Notes under the pieces: model-generated
Told to the model about the DNA's origin: nothing
What the model saw: only the letters and a program-made list of their open reading frames with translations
The model's database searches: none
In this document: positions 26,155 to 34,549 of the stretch, one piece after another
Layout: each line of letters starts with the position of its first letter
Numbering within the stretch: the first letter of the stretch is position 1
NCBI GenBank assembly: GCA_902790135.1
Contig: CADAQM010000021.1
Location: 1 to 35,863 of the forward strand
From: an uncultured Coriobacteriaceae bacterium
GTDB lineage: Bacteria > Actinomycetota > Coriobacteriia > Coriobacteriales > Atopobiaceae
DNA: 35,863 bases
Direction: 5' to 3'
Made by a program: the position numbers and the translations under genes

Positions 26155-27891
26155 ATGAACCACATTCTCAACAAGTACTGCCCCCGCATCGACTTCGACT
26201 CCTACGAGGACTTCTTCGAAAACTTCAAGATCAACGTGCCCGATGACTTCAACTTCGGCTACGACGTCGTGGACGAGTGGGCGCGCGTCGAGCCCGACAA
26301 GAAGGCACTGCTCTGGTGCAACGACGAAGGCGAGGAGCGCGAGTTCACCTTTACCGAGATCTCGCGTCTCTCCAACCGTGCCGCCAACGCCTTCGTCGAG
26401 CTCGGCATCGGCAAGGGTGACGTCGTGATGTGCATCCTGCGCCGCCGGTGGGAGTACTGGGTGGTCGCAAGCGCGCTGTGCAAGATCGGCGCCACCATCA
26501 TCCCCGCGACGCTGCAGCTCACCACCCACGATATCGCCTATCGTGCCAACACCGCCAAGGTCAAGATGCTGGTCTGCGTCAACGACGACTACGTCTGCCG
26601 CCAGGCCGAGGGTGCCATCGAGAAGGCGCCGAGCGTCCAGAACAAGGTGGTCGTGGCTGGCGAGCGCGAGGGCTGGCTCTCCTTTGACGAGCTTCTCTCC
26701 AACGCGTCCGAGGATTGGCAGCGCCCCACCGGCGAGGCTGCCACTACCTCCAAGGACATCATGCTCATCTACTTCACCAGCGGCACCACGGGCAATCCCA
26801 AGGCGGTCATGCATAACTTTGCCCACCCACTGGGACACATCATCACGGCCAAGTACTGGCAACAGGTGCGCGAGAACGGCCTGCACATGAGCGTGACCGA
26901 CAGCGGCTGGGCCAAGTTCGGCTGGGGCAAGATCTACGGCCAGTGGATCGCCGGCGCCGAAATCTTCTGCTACGACATGCTCAAGTTCGTGCCCACCAAG
27001 CTGCTGCAGCACATGCAGGACTACGACCTCAAGACCTTCTGCGCTCCCCCGACCATGTACCGCTTCATGCTGCAGGAGGACGTGGCATCCTACGACCTGT
27101 CCAGCATCGAGAACTTCGCCACCGCAGGCGAGCCGCTCAACGCCGAGGTCACCATCAAGTGGGAGAAGCTCACCGGCAAGAAGATCCGCGAGGGCTTCGG
27201 CCAGACCGAGGGTCCCGTCCTTCTCGCCAACTTCCCCTGGATCGAGCCGCATCCCGGCTCCATGGGCAAGCCCAGCCCGCTGCTCAACATCAAGCTGCTT
27301 GATGACGACGGCAACGAGGTCGAAGACGGCGATGAGGGGGCCATCTGCGTCACGCACCTCAAGGACGCCTACCCGCCCGGCCTGTTCGTGGGCTACTACA
27401 ACAACCCCGTGGCCACCGAGGAAGCCGTGGGCGGCGACTACTACAACCTGCACGACATGGCCTGGCGCGACATCGACGGCTACGTGACCTTCGTCGGCCG
27501 CAACGACGACGTCATCAAGTGCTCGGGCTACCGCATCGGGCCCTTCGAGGTCGAGAGCGCGCTGGTCAAGCATGACGCCGTGGTCGAGTGCGCCGTCACC
27601 GCGGCACCCGACCCCATCCGTGGCAAGGTGGTCAAGGCGACCATCGTGTTGGCCCGCGGGTACGAACCCTCGCCCGAGCTCACCAAGGAGCTGCAGACCT
27701 GGGTCAAGAAGGAGACCGCTCCCTACAAGTACCCGCGCATCGTCGAGTACGTGGACGAGCTGCCCAAGACGGTCGGCGGCAAGATCAAGCGCAAGCTCAT
27801 CCGCACGCAGGACGGCATCACCGACGACGACAAGAAGCATTCCATCGGCAGCGACAGGAGCCATGCCGACGAGTCCTGGCACTCGCGCTAA
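26155..27891 (+). CDS. Acyl-CoA synthetase (AMP-forming), medium-chain type
   Basis: A 578-residue adenylate-forming enzyme that activates a carboxylic acid with ATP and joins it to CoA. The P-loop is IYFTSGTTGNPKAVMHNF (about residue 204). GFGQTEG follows, then GRNDDVIKCSGYRIGPFEVE (hinge) and GGKIKRKLIR with the catalytic Lys near the C-terminus. It is closest to the medium-chain/AACS-ACSM-like group; it has no acetyl-CoA-synthetase-specific motif. The ribosome site is AGAGGA. It forms a two-gene unit with the HTH-cupin. Substrate may be a branched or aromatic acid, unknown. Confidence 0.9.
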   Translation: MNHILNKYCPRIDFDSYEDFFENFKINVPDDFNFGYDVVDEWARVEPDKKALLWCNDEGEEREFTFTEISRLSNRAANAFVELGIGKGDVVMCILRRRWEYWVVASALCKIGATIIPATLQLTTHDIAYRANTAKVKMLVCVNDDYVCRQAEGAIEKAPSVQNKVVVAGEREGWLSFDELLSNASEDWQRPTGEAATTSKDIMLIYFTSGTTGNPKAVMHNFAHPLGHIITAKYWQQVRENGLHMSVTDSGWAKFGWGKIYGQWIAGAEIFCYDMLKFVPTKLLQHMQDYDLKTFCAPPTMYRFMLQEDVASYDLSSIENFATAGEPLNAEVTIKWEKLTGKKIREGFGQTEGPVLLANFPWIEPHPGSMGKPSPLLNIKLLDDDGNEVEDGDEGAICVTHLKDAYPPGLFVGYYNNPVATEEAVGGDYYNLHDMAWRDIDGYVTFVGRNDDVIKCSGYRIGPFEVESALVKHDAVVECAVTAAPDPIRGKVVKATIVLARGYEPSPELTKELQTWVKKETAPYKYPRIVEYVDELPKTVGGKIKRKLIRTQDGITDDDKKHSIGSDRSHADESWHSR

Positions 27892-27913
27892 GCCCTGCTC
27901 CATAGCACTGACG

Positions 27914-27946
27914 CAGCCCCCCGGTCGCCTGGCGACCGGGGGGCTG
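27914..27946 (+). terminator. Terminator hairpin after the acyl-CoA synthetase
   Basis: CAGCCCCCCGGTCGC (27914-27928) pairs with GCGACCGGGGGGCTG (27932-27946), a 15-pair stem with a three-base loop. It lies 22 bases past the stop. The U tract is weak. Confidence 0.8.
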
Positions 27947-28046
27947 TCTGCCACGTTCGGCTCTTCGATGGCGCGGACATGCGGCTTCCCGTACGTATGG
28001 CAGATAGAATGGAGACGTCTCTCACTCCATCTGCAGGAGGTGCTCA

Positions 28047-29477
28047 ATGCGGCGATCGTTTCTCGGGCTGACAATCGCTCTTTTCGTAACCATCATCACC
28101 CTGAGCGGATGCTCTTCTAACGGAGGGAGCCTGTCCGAACGAGAGCTGCGCGATCTTCTGCCCGACACCATCCTGTGCTACGAGCTTGATGGCACGAGCC
28201 ACACCCAAGACGCCAGATCCATCGACATCGTGAGGGCGGACGTCACCGACGAGACCCAGACGCTTGACTGCGAGATCACGCTTGAGGATGCCGACCTCAC
28301 GCGCACGGTCTACGCCGAGCTCAACTTCAAGAAGTACGAGACGGGCGGGTGGCAGCTGGAGTGGTGGAGCCCCTATCAGGACGAGGCCATCGTGAGCCCA
28401 CCGTCCATCTCCTCCGCTGATGCCGATGCGTACATGGCCCAGTATGGCTATTCCGGCATCACGCCCGGCGAGGAGCGCTCGTCTGACCCGCTGACATATG
28501 AACGGAGCTACGAGGTCAACGAACAGCACGCCTACTGTGACTTCACGGGAACGGCAGTCTACCAGGCTACCCTGCAGCATTGGCCCGCCAGCAGCGACTC
28601 CTGTGCACAGCTCGCCTGGAACGAGGAGGCGGACTTCTCCGGTGTGCAGACCACGTGGAAGGTGGCGGGACATTGGAGCGGCGTCGAGTCGAGCCAGGAG
28701 AACGACCCGTACTACCGACAGAACCGTCTGCCCTACATGTTCGAGTTCGACCTGCAGGCACCGGACGGAAACGGGGTTATCGAGGGCAGCGGCGCCTACT
28801 CCTACCCAGCGGTGTATCCCGGACAATCCGAGTACACCGGCAAGTACGGCGAATACGAGTTTGTCAACGCAAGAAGCAGCAGCAAGGGCTCTTCGCCTGC
28901 GGACGCCACCATGCAGATGCTGGTCAACACCGTCTACGAGACCATCGTCTTCAACTTCACGCCCGACTCGGTCCAGTCTTACTGCGACCTGCTCGACTAC
29001 ACGTGCGAGTTCACCGCCACCCACGACGGGCAGACGTCCGTACAGGCCACGCCAGGGCAGACGAGCGGCTCCGGCAAGACGAGCGGCCCTGGTCAGACGA
29101 ACGTCACACCAAGCGAGCCCAGCGCGTCCCAGACAGGCAGCGCCGTGGTCGTAAAGCCCATGGACACCGGATCCGACGGTTACATCCTGCCGAATTCGGA
29201 CACGCACGCCTACACCACGGAGGAGCTCTCCGGGCTTTCCACCTGGGAACTCTACCTCGCGCGCAACGAGATTCCTGCGCGGCACGGCTACATCTTCACG
29301 GTGGATGATCTCAATACGTACTTCGGATCCAAGAGCTGGTACGAGCCCTCACTGACGAGCAAGGAGTTCAAGAAGATCGAGGGAATCCTCAACTCGACCG
29401 AGGAGCAAAACGTCCAGACCATTTTGGACCTCGAAAAGTCCATGGACTCCCCGTATGCGCCCAAGACCAAGGACTAG
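28047..29477 (+). CDS. Lipoprotein with C-terminal YARHG domain
   Basis: A 476-residue secreted lipoprotein. The signal is MRRSFLGLTIALFVTIITLSGC; the lipobox LSGC puts lipid on Cys22. A 350-residue extracellular part with no family I can name follows, then a Gly/Ser/Thr/Gln/Pro-rich linker (about residues 330-370). Near 400-445 is a YARHG domain: LYLARNEIPARHGYIF ... YFGSKSWYEP. YARHG domains occur on cell-surface proteins of Gram-positive bacteria; a role in cell-wall or extracellular binding is suspected. ATG 28047 has GCAGGAGG upstream. Its stop overlaps that of the convergent DUF554 gene. Confidence 0.85.
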   Translation: MRRSFLGLTIALFVTIITLSGCSSNGGSLSERELRDLLPDTILCYELDGTSHTQDARSIDIVRADVTDETQTLDCEITLEDADLTRTVYAELNFKKYETGGWQLEWWSPYQDEAIVSPPSISSADADAYMAQYGYSGITPGEERSSDPLTYERSYEVNEQHAYCDFTGTAVYQATLQHWPASSDSCAQLAWNEEADFSGVQTTWKVAGHWSGVESSQENDPYYRQNRLPYMFEFDLQAPDGNGVIEGSGAYSYPAVYPGQSEYTGKYGEYEFVNARSSSKGSSPADATMQMLVNTVYETIVFNFTPDSVQSYCDLLDYTCEFTATHDGQTSVQATPGQTSGSGKTSGPGQTNVTPSEPSASQTGSAVVVKPMDTGSDGYILPNSDTHAYTTEELSGLSTWELYLARNEIPARHGYIFTVDDLNTYFGSKSWYEPSLTSKEFKKIEGILNSTEEQNVQTILDLEKSMDSPYAPKTKD

Positions 29478-30187
29478 ATGCCCATAAGGGCAAGCATCGG
29501 CACCAATGCGATGGGCATGAAGGCCGCGGGCAGCAGGTTGGCCACCTTGATGTCGGTGATGCCCAGCAGGTTGGTGGCAACGGCAAAAAGCAGCAGCGAG
29601 CCGGTGACCGACATCTGGGCAATGACCGCATCTGTGAGCATCGGGCCCAGCGCACTTGCCGCAAGACTCAGGACCGACTCGTACACGAAGAGGGACACCC
29701 CGCAGAAGGGAACGCCAATGCCCATGGTCGCGGCCATCGGAATGCAGACGACGAGGTCGATCACGCCCTTGGCGATGAGCGTCGAGTGGTCGCCGAGCAG
29801 GCCGGAGTTGAGCGAGCCCACGATGGCCATGGCGCCCGTGCAGGTAAACAGCGTCGAGGTGACATAGCCTTCCGAAAAGCTGCCGAAGCGCGTGCTGCCC
29901 GCGAAGAGCCTGTCGAGGCGCGCCTGCACCCAGTCGCCCAACCGGCGCACGGCCCCGTCGATGTCGAGCAGGTAGCCGATCACCGCGCCGATGCCCACAG
30001 ACAAGGTCACCACGCTGATGTTGCCGTCACCGGCCATGCCCTGGACGGCCACGAGGACTACGCAGAGCCCCTGCCCCTTGAGCAGGAAGTCTCCCAGGCT
30101 CTCCGAGACGCGGCTCTTGAACGCCAGGCCGATCAGGCCTCCAACCATCGCCTCGAGGCCATTCATCAACGCACCAAAGACAACCAT
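29474..30187 (-). CDS. DUF554 family membrane protein (YdfK/YqgA-like)
   Basis: A 237-residue integral membrane protein of the DUF554 family with about seven hydrophobic segments. Typical blocks are GALMNGLEAMVGGLIG at the N-terminus, FTCTGAMAIVGSLNSGL, and TDIKVANLLPAAFMPI near the C-terminus. The function is unknown; some relatives are suspected transporters. It starts at ATG 30187 after GAAGAGAG. The SNF2 helicase gene ends 40 bases upstream on the same strand. Its TAG shares CTAG with the lipoprotein stop. Confidence 0.82.
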   Translation of the reverse strand: MVVFGALMNGLEAMVGGLIGLAFKSRVSESLGDFLLKGQGLCVVLVAVQGMAGDGNISVVTLSVGIGAVIGYLLDIDGAVRRLGDWVQARLDRLFAGSTRFGSFSEGYVTSTLFTCTGAMAIVGSLNSGLLGDHSTLIAKGVIDLVVCIPMAATMGIGVPFCGVSLFVYESVLSLAASALGPMLTDAVIAQMSVTGSLLLFAVATNLLGITDIKVANLLPAAFMPIALVPMLALMGI

Positions 30188-30227
30188 CGTTCACTCTCTT
30201 CTTGCCACGTGCGGAGCACCGCACAGA

Positions 30228-33200
30228 TCACGCATCTTGCAGCAGCTGTATCAGATCCTCGCGCTTGAGCGCAGAGAGCGACGTCGGGCCGCCTCCGGTA
30301 CCCACAAACTGCTCTGCGAGATCGCTCTTCGACTCCTGCAAGAGCAGTATGCGCTCCTCGATGGTATGGGCCGCTATGACCTTGTAGACGGCGACGTCGC
30401 GCGTCTGACCGATGCGGTGCGCCCGGTCGGTCGCCTGGTCCTGCACGGCCACGTTCCACCATGGATCAGCGTGAATGACCACCGAGGCCCCCACCAGGTT
30501 GAGGCCGGTGCCTCCCGCCCGAAGCGACACCAGGAAGACCGGCGTGTCATCGGCATTGAAGGCGTCGACCAACTCGACACGCCGCTGCTTGGGCGTGGCT
30601 CCCGTAAGGGTGTAGAAGGCCACGTCAGCCGCCTCGAGACGCTCGGAGACGAGTGCCAGGTAGCTCGTGAACTGGGAGAACACGAGCACCTTCTGCCGCG
30701 CGTCGATGGCCTGCGACACCAGCTGCATGATGGTGTCGAGCTTGCAGCTTCCGCCGTCGTAGTCCTCGTAGACCAGTCGCGGGTCGCAGCACAGCTGGCG
30801 CAGGCGCGTGATCTCGGCCAGTACCTGCATGCGATCGGTGCCCAGGTCTTGCCCGCCACCGACAATCGACTGGCGCAGCGCCTGCTCGCGCGCCGCATAC
30901 AGCTCGCGCTGCGTCCTGCCCATGCGGCAGCTCACCACCTGCTCGAGCTTCTCGGGCAGGTCCTCGAGCACGTCGGACTTGAGGCGACGCAGCACAAAGG
31001 GGCCGACTGCTGCACGAAGCGTCCTTGCCGCGCCCTCGTCGCCATCCGCGATGGGCTGCTCGTAATGCTCGCGGAATCGCTCGTAGCCGCCAAGCAGTCC
31101 CGGCATCAGGAAGTCGAAGATGCTCCAGAGCTCGGAAAGGCGGTTCTCCACTGGCGTGCCCGTCAGCGCAAAGCGATGCTCGGCTTCAAGTACCTTGACG
31201 GCTCTGGCGGCCAGTGTCTGGTGGTTCTTGACGTACTGGGCCTCGTCGAGTACCGCACACCACAGGGGCACGCCAACCCAGTCCTCGATGTCGCGGCGCA
31301 GCAGGTCGTAGGAGGTGACGAGCACCTCGTGGCCCCGCTCGCCACGAATGCGCTTTCGGTCCTGGGCGTTTCCGGCAACCGCTGCCACGTCCATCTGCGG
31401 GGCGAACTTCTCGAACTCGGCCACCCAGTTGTAGACGAGCGAGGCGGGGCATACGATCAGCGCCTGGCCACTGCCGCGGCGAGAGACCAGTAGGGAGATG
31501 ATCTGCAGGGACTTGCCTAAACCCATCTCATCGGCGAGGACGCCGCCAAAGCCCATGTCCACGAGCGCCGAGAGCCACCTGAAGCCCGTGACCTGGTAGG
31601 GACGCATTCGCTCAGCGAGCGACGCGGGCACCTCGTAGGCGTCCATGTCCACCTGGCGGAAGCCTTCGAGACACTCCTCGAAGGAGTGGTCCTTCTCCTC
31701 ATCAGTGGTCAGGGCATCGAGCAGGAAGGCCTTGTAGGAGGGTATGCTGACGCTGCCCGTGGCAATGTCCCTGGCCGAAAGGCCCAGCTCCTCTACCAGG
31801 CGCGCCGCCTCGGCGAGCTCGTCTCCCGAGAGGTCCACAAAGGAGCCGTCGCGCAGGCGATGGAAGCGCTTGCGCTGGTGATAGCTCGCCAGGATTGCGT
31901 ACAGCTCGTCAGTCGGCAGGTCGTCGGCACTCATCCTGAGGTCGATCAGACCCGTATGAGCGGACACGGACACGCGCATGCGCGGACGGTGACGCGTCGC
32001 CATAAGCGCGAAGGCCTCGCTCACGCGCACCTCCCCCAGACGCCGCAGCTCGCCTATGCCCTCGTAGGCAATGCGCGCCACCGACTCGGCGTCTGGCCGG
32101 CTGACCAGCACCTCCGCGGAACGCACGGTCGTAAAGTAGCGCGCCACCACGGCACGGGCATCCGCCTCGGCAGACGCGTCACGCCACAGGGCGTCATCCC
32201 CTTGTATGCGGTCGAAGAGACGCACGCTGCGTTCCCCATAGTGTGCGATGGCATCGCAGGTTGCCAGCTGCCCCTGGCAGTCCAGCACGAAGGTGAGGCG
32301 CAGGGGATCGGGGCGCAGCGCATCGAGCTCGGGCGCAATGTCGACCTCCATCGCGCGCTCTAGGGAGGGCAGGACCGACACGCAGAAGCGCCGTGCGTCC
32401 TCTGCGGTCATCAGCAGGTCGAGCGCCTGGCTGCAGTAGACCTGCTGCAGGAACGCCGCGACGGGCAGCATACGCGGCGAGCAGCGGTACAACCGGTCGT
32501 CCTGGACCGCATACACACGCTCGCCCGTGCCAAAGACCTCCACCGCACGGCCACGCTCGATCCTGAAGGCATCGGCTGCGGAGCTCGTAAGACTGAGCGA
32601 GATGTCCGGGTCGCCGTCGACTACCTCGAGCTGGCGCGTCTTGCCTGCATACAGGCCCGCCGCCATCTCAAAGGACACCTGACGCCCCATCAGGAGTGCG
32701 ATGAGCTCGTCGGTCTCCGGTCCGGAGAGACGCAGCTCCTTGCCGATGGTCAGAGACGAGCCGGACGTCGTGTACACGTGCCCGTAGGCGCGCGTTCCGG
32801 CATAGCTGCGACGGTTGCGTACGCAGCGGCACACCAGCCGCACCAGGTCGCGGTCCTGCTCGGCAAAGGCCTCGAGCTTGTGGGTGAAAGCCAGGCGCTT
32901 GCCGTACTCGAAGAAGGTGCCCTCGCTGATGTTTGCCTCAAAGGAACCAAGGTCACGCACCACGTAGGTACCGCGCGGACCCATCAGGCGCAACCCGAGG
33001 AAGAGGTCGTTGTCGCGCAGGAGGCGTGGCTCGACGCGCACGCTTCCGGGCTGGTCGGCCGACGCCGCCGCAACACGCGGACGTGCGGAGCGCGTCGTAC
33101 GGCTGAGGAAGGCGGCGAGGGCGGGAGACGTCGAGACATGCTCGAGCTCGCTGAATCCCTCATAGGAGTCTGCGTTACGGTTGAAGTCGAGCGCCAGGGC

Positions 33201-33473
33201 GATGCTGTGCTTGCAGGGCCCGGAGAAGCGCCGTGCGGCCGGACAGGTGCACTCGTAGGAAAACACCTGGTCAGCCGTCTCGTCGATGATGAGGGACGCG
33301 TCGTAGCTGTCCTCGTAGCCAGAGGAGCTGTCGATGCGGGCGGATAGGTGCGTGAGCCTGCCCTCGTAGCTGCAGCTTCTGTCCCAAATACGCCCCTCAC
33401 GCTGGGCAATCATGCGTGCGCGCCCCAGGATGGCGGGACGACACGCGGCCGCAAGCGCATGCTCGCTGATCAT
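30228..33473 (-). CDS. SNF2-family DEAD/DEAH helicase with SWIM zinc finger
   Basis: A 1081-residue ATP-dependent DNA translocase of the bacterial RapA/SNF2-SWIM type. The SWIM finger is YECTCPAARRFSGPCKHSIA (Cys75, Cys77, Cys87, His89). A long middle region precedes the ATPase. Walker A is LADEMGLGKSLQI (about residue 645), the DEAQ box is VLDEAQYVKN (about residue 740), and LTGTPVENRLSELWSIFDF is motif III. The C-terminal helicase half ends with SLRAGGTGLNLVGAS and DQATDRAHRIGQTRDV. The start 33473 is set by GAGAGGAGA; the ORF's 50-residue N-terminal extension is unlikely. No restriction or defence genes adjoin it, so a general chromatin/transcription role is more likely. Confidence 0.9.
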   Translation of the reverse strand: MISEHALAAACRPAILGRARMIAQREGRIWDRSCSYEGRLTHLSARIDSSSGYEDSYDASLIIDETADQVFSYECTCPAARRFSGPCKHSIALALDFNRNADSYEGFSELEHVSTSPALAAFLSRTTRSARPRVAAASADQPGSVRVEPRLLRDNDLFLGLRLMGPRGTYVVRDLGSFEANISEGTFFEYGKRLAFTHKLEAFAEQDRDLVRLVCRCVRNRRSYAGTRAYGHVYTTSGSSLTIGKELRLSGPETDELIALLMGRQVSFEMAAGLYAGKTRQLEVVDGDPDISLSLTSSAADAFRIERGRAVEVFGTGERVYAVQDDRLYRCSPRMLPVAAFLQQVYCSQALDLLMTAEDARRFCVSVLPSLERAMEVDIAPELDALRPDPLRLTFVLDCQGQLATCDAIAHYGERSVRLFDRIQGDDALWRDASAEADARAVVARYFTTVRSAEVLVSRPDAESVARIAYEGIGELRRLGEVRVSEAFALMATRHRPRMRVSVSAHTGLIDLRMSADDLPTDELYAILASYHQRKRFHRLRDGSFVDLSGDELAEAARLVEELGLSARDIATGSVSIPSYKAFLLDALTTDEEKDHSFEECLEGFRQVDMDAYEVPASLAERMRPYQVTGFRWLSALVDMGFGGVLADEMGLGKSLQIISLLVSRRGSGQALIVCPASLVYNWVAEFEKFAPQMDVAAVAGNAQDRKRIRGERGHEVLVTSYDLLRRDIEDWVGVPLWCAVLDEAQYVKNHQTLAARAVKVLEAEHRFALTGTPVENRLSELWSIFDFLMPGLLGGYERFREHYEQPIADGDEGAARTLRAAVGPFVLRRLKSDVLEDLPEKLEQVVSCRMGRTQRELYAAREQALRQSIVGGGQDLGTDRMQVLAEITRLRQLCCDPRLVYEDYDGGSCKLDTIMQLVSQAIDARQKVLVFSQFTSYLALVSERLEAADVAFYTLTGATPKQRRVELVDAFNADDTPVFLVSLRAGGTGLNLVGASVVIHADPWWNVAVQDQATDRAHRIGQTRDVAVYKVIAAHTIEERILLLQESKSDLAEQFVGTGGGPTSLSALKREDLIQLLQDA

Positions 33474-33825
33474 CGGGCCATCTCCTCTCGCGCGGTTTTG
33501 CGGGCTTGTCGATCGTCGCGAGGCCGACCACAGCCGCCTATGGGCATTCGAACGATTATACGTCCTCGCACACGTCCCGCAACGCATTTGACCGCCGAAT
33601 GAAAACGTTACCCGAACAACCAACTACGTCCACGCATCCGTTGGACGTTTGTGTCACATCGTGTCGTACACTATTTGCGTGATATGCCATGGGGTTGGCA
33701 TACACGGTTTGCAGGGAGAGGGGCAGGCGCAAGGGGCGTCTGTCTGCGCGTGCTCCCTGTGCGTCAATCGGACTTCAGCATGTCCCTATGGGGGGTCATG
33801 CGTGATGTGATGGAGAGGAGCATTC
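33474..33825. promoter_or_regulatory. 352-base divergent regulatory region with palindrome and structured 5' UTR
   Basis: Between the SNF2 gene (minus) and the IscU-like gene (plus). It holds TATGCCA-TGGGGT-TGGCATA at 33683-33702, an operator-like inverted repeat. CAGGGAG (33712-33718) and CTCCCTG (33753-33759) close a G+C-rich hairpin (loop 33719-33752) with an inner GCAG/CTGC stem. The ribosome site GAGAGGAG is directly before ATG 33826. No gene was found in it. A clear -35/-10 pair was not found. Confidence 0.5.
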
Positions 33826-34518
33826 ATGCAGTATTCGTCAGATGTGGAGAAGATGTGCCCCGTGACCAAGGGCGCATACCACGGGCCTGCACCGATTCCC
33901 GAGGAGGGTCAGTGGATCCAGGCCAAGCAGCTTGAGGACATCTCTGGCTACACCCATGGCATCGGTTGGTGCGCCCCCCAGCAGGGCGGCTGCAAGCTGA
34001 GCCTTAACGTCAAGAAGGGCATCATCGAGGAGGCCCTCGTCGAGACCATCGGTTGCTCCGGCATGACCCACTCCGCCGCCATGGCCGCCGAGATTCTTCC
34101 CAAGAAGACCATCCTCGAGGCTCTGAACACCGACCTCGTCTGCGACGCCATCAACGTTGCCATGCGCGAGCTGTTCCTGCAGATCGTCTACGGCCGCACC
34201 CAGACCGCCTTCTCCGAGGACGGCCTGCCCATCGGCGCCGGCCTCGACGACCTCGGCAAGGGTCTGCGCTCCATGGTCGGCACCACCTATGGCACCGCTG
34301 CCAAGGGCGCCCGTTACCTCGAGCTCACCCAGGGCTACATCACCCAGCTGGCCCTCAACGACAACAACGAGATCATCGGCTTCGAGTTCGTTAACCTGGG
34401 CAAGTTCATGGACGACGTCAAGGCTGGCAAGGACGCCAACGAGGCCATCAAGGCCAACACCGGCCGCTATGGCCAGTGGGACGCCCCGGCCAAGACCATC
34501 GACCCGCGCAAAGAGTAA
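33826..34518 (+). CDS. IscU/NifU-N-like Fe-S scaffold protein paired with GGGtGRT protein
   Basis: A 230-residue protein. Its middle shows an IscU/NifU-N-like core: VETIGCSGMTHSAAMAAEIL with Cys77 aligned to the central IscU cysteine. Cys49 and Cys56 (IGWCAPQQGGCKL) and Cys106 (TDLVCDAI) could complete a metal site. Cys11 is extra. NCBI annotates this type as iron-sulfur cluster assembly scaffold protein; the activity is not proved. The C-terminal third (LELTQGYITQLALNDNNEI) has no known role. ATG 33826 has GAGAGGAG upstream. It is 31 bases upstream of the GGGtGRT gene, and both genes show strong codon bias suggesting high expression. Confidence 0.82.
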   Translation: MQYSSDVEKMCPVTKGAYHGPAPIPEEGQWIQAKQLEDISGYTHGIGWCAPQQGGCKLSLNVKKGIIEEALVETIGCSGMTHSAAMAAEILPKKTILEALNTDLVCDAINVAMRELFLQIVYGRTQTAFSEDGLPIGAGLDDLGKGLRSMVGTTYGTAAKGARYLELTQGYITQLALNDNNEIIGFEFVNLGKFMDDVKAGKDANEAIKANTGRYGQWDAPAKTIDPRKE

Positions 34519-34549
34519 CTACGAATCCAAGGAAAGGAGCTGAAGCATA

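Noticed and set aside
25549..28074. 841-codon open frame on the minus strand
   Set aside because: It is opposite the HTH-cupin and acyl-CoA synthetase genes, which have clear motifs. The antisense frame is low-complexity (V/L/D/G rich), as expected from high-G+C codon bias.
30228..33473. SNF2 gene as part of a DISARM or other defence island
   Set aside because: No methylase, nuclease or DUF1998 genes lie nearby; neighbours are housekeeping or unknown genes.
33651..33935. 94-codon ORF upstream of the IscU-like gene
   Set aside because: It starts at a GTG without a ribosome site and overlaps the IscU-like gene in another frame; the area is better explained as a leader with hairpins.
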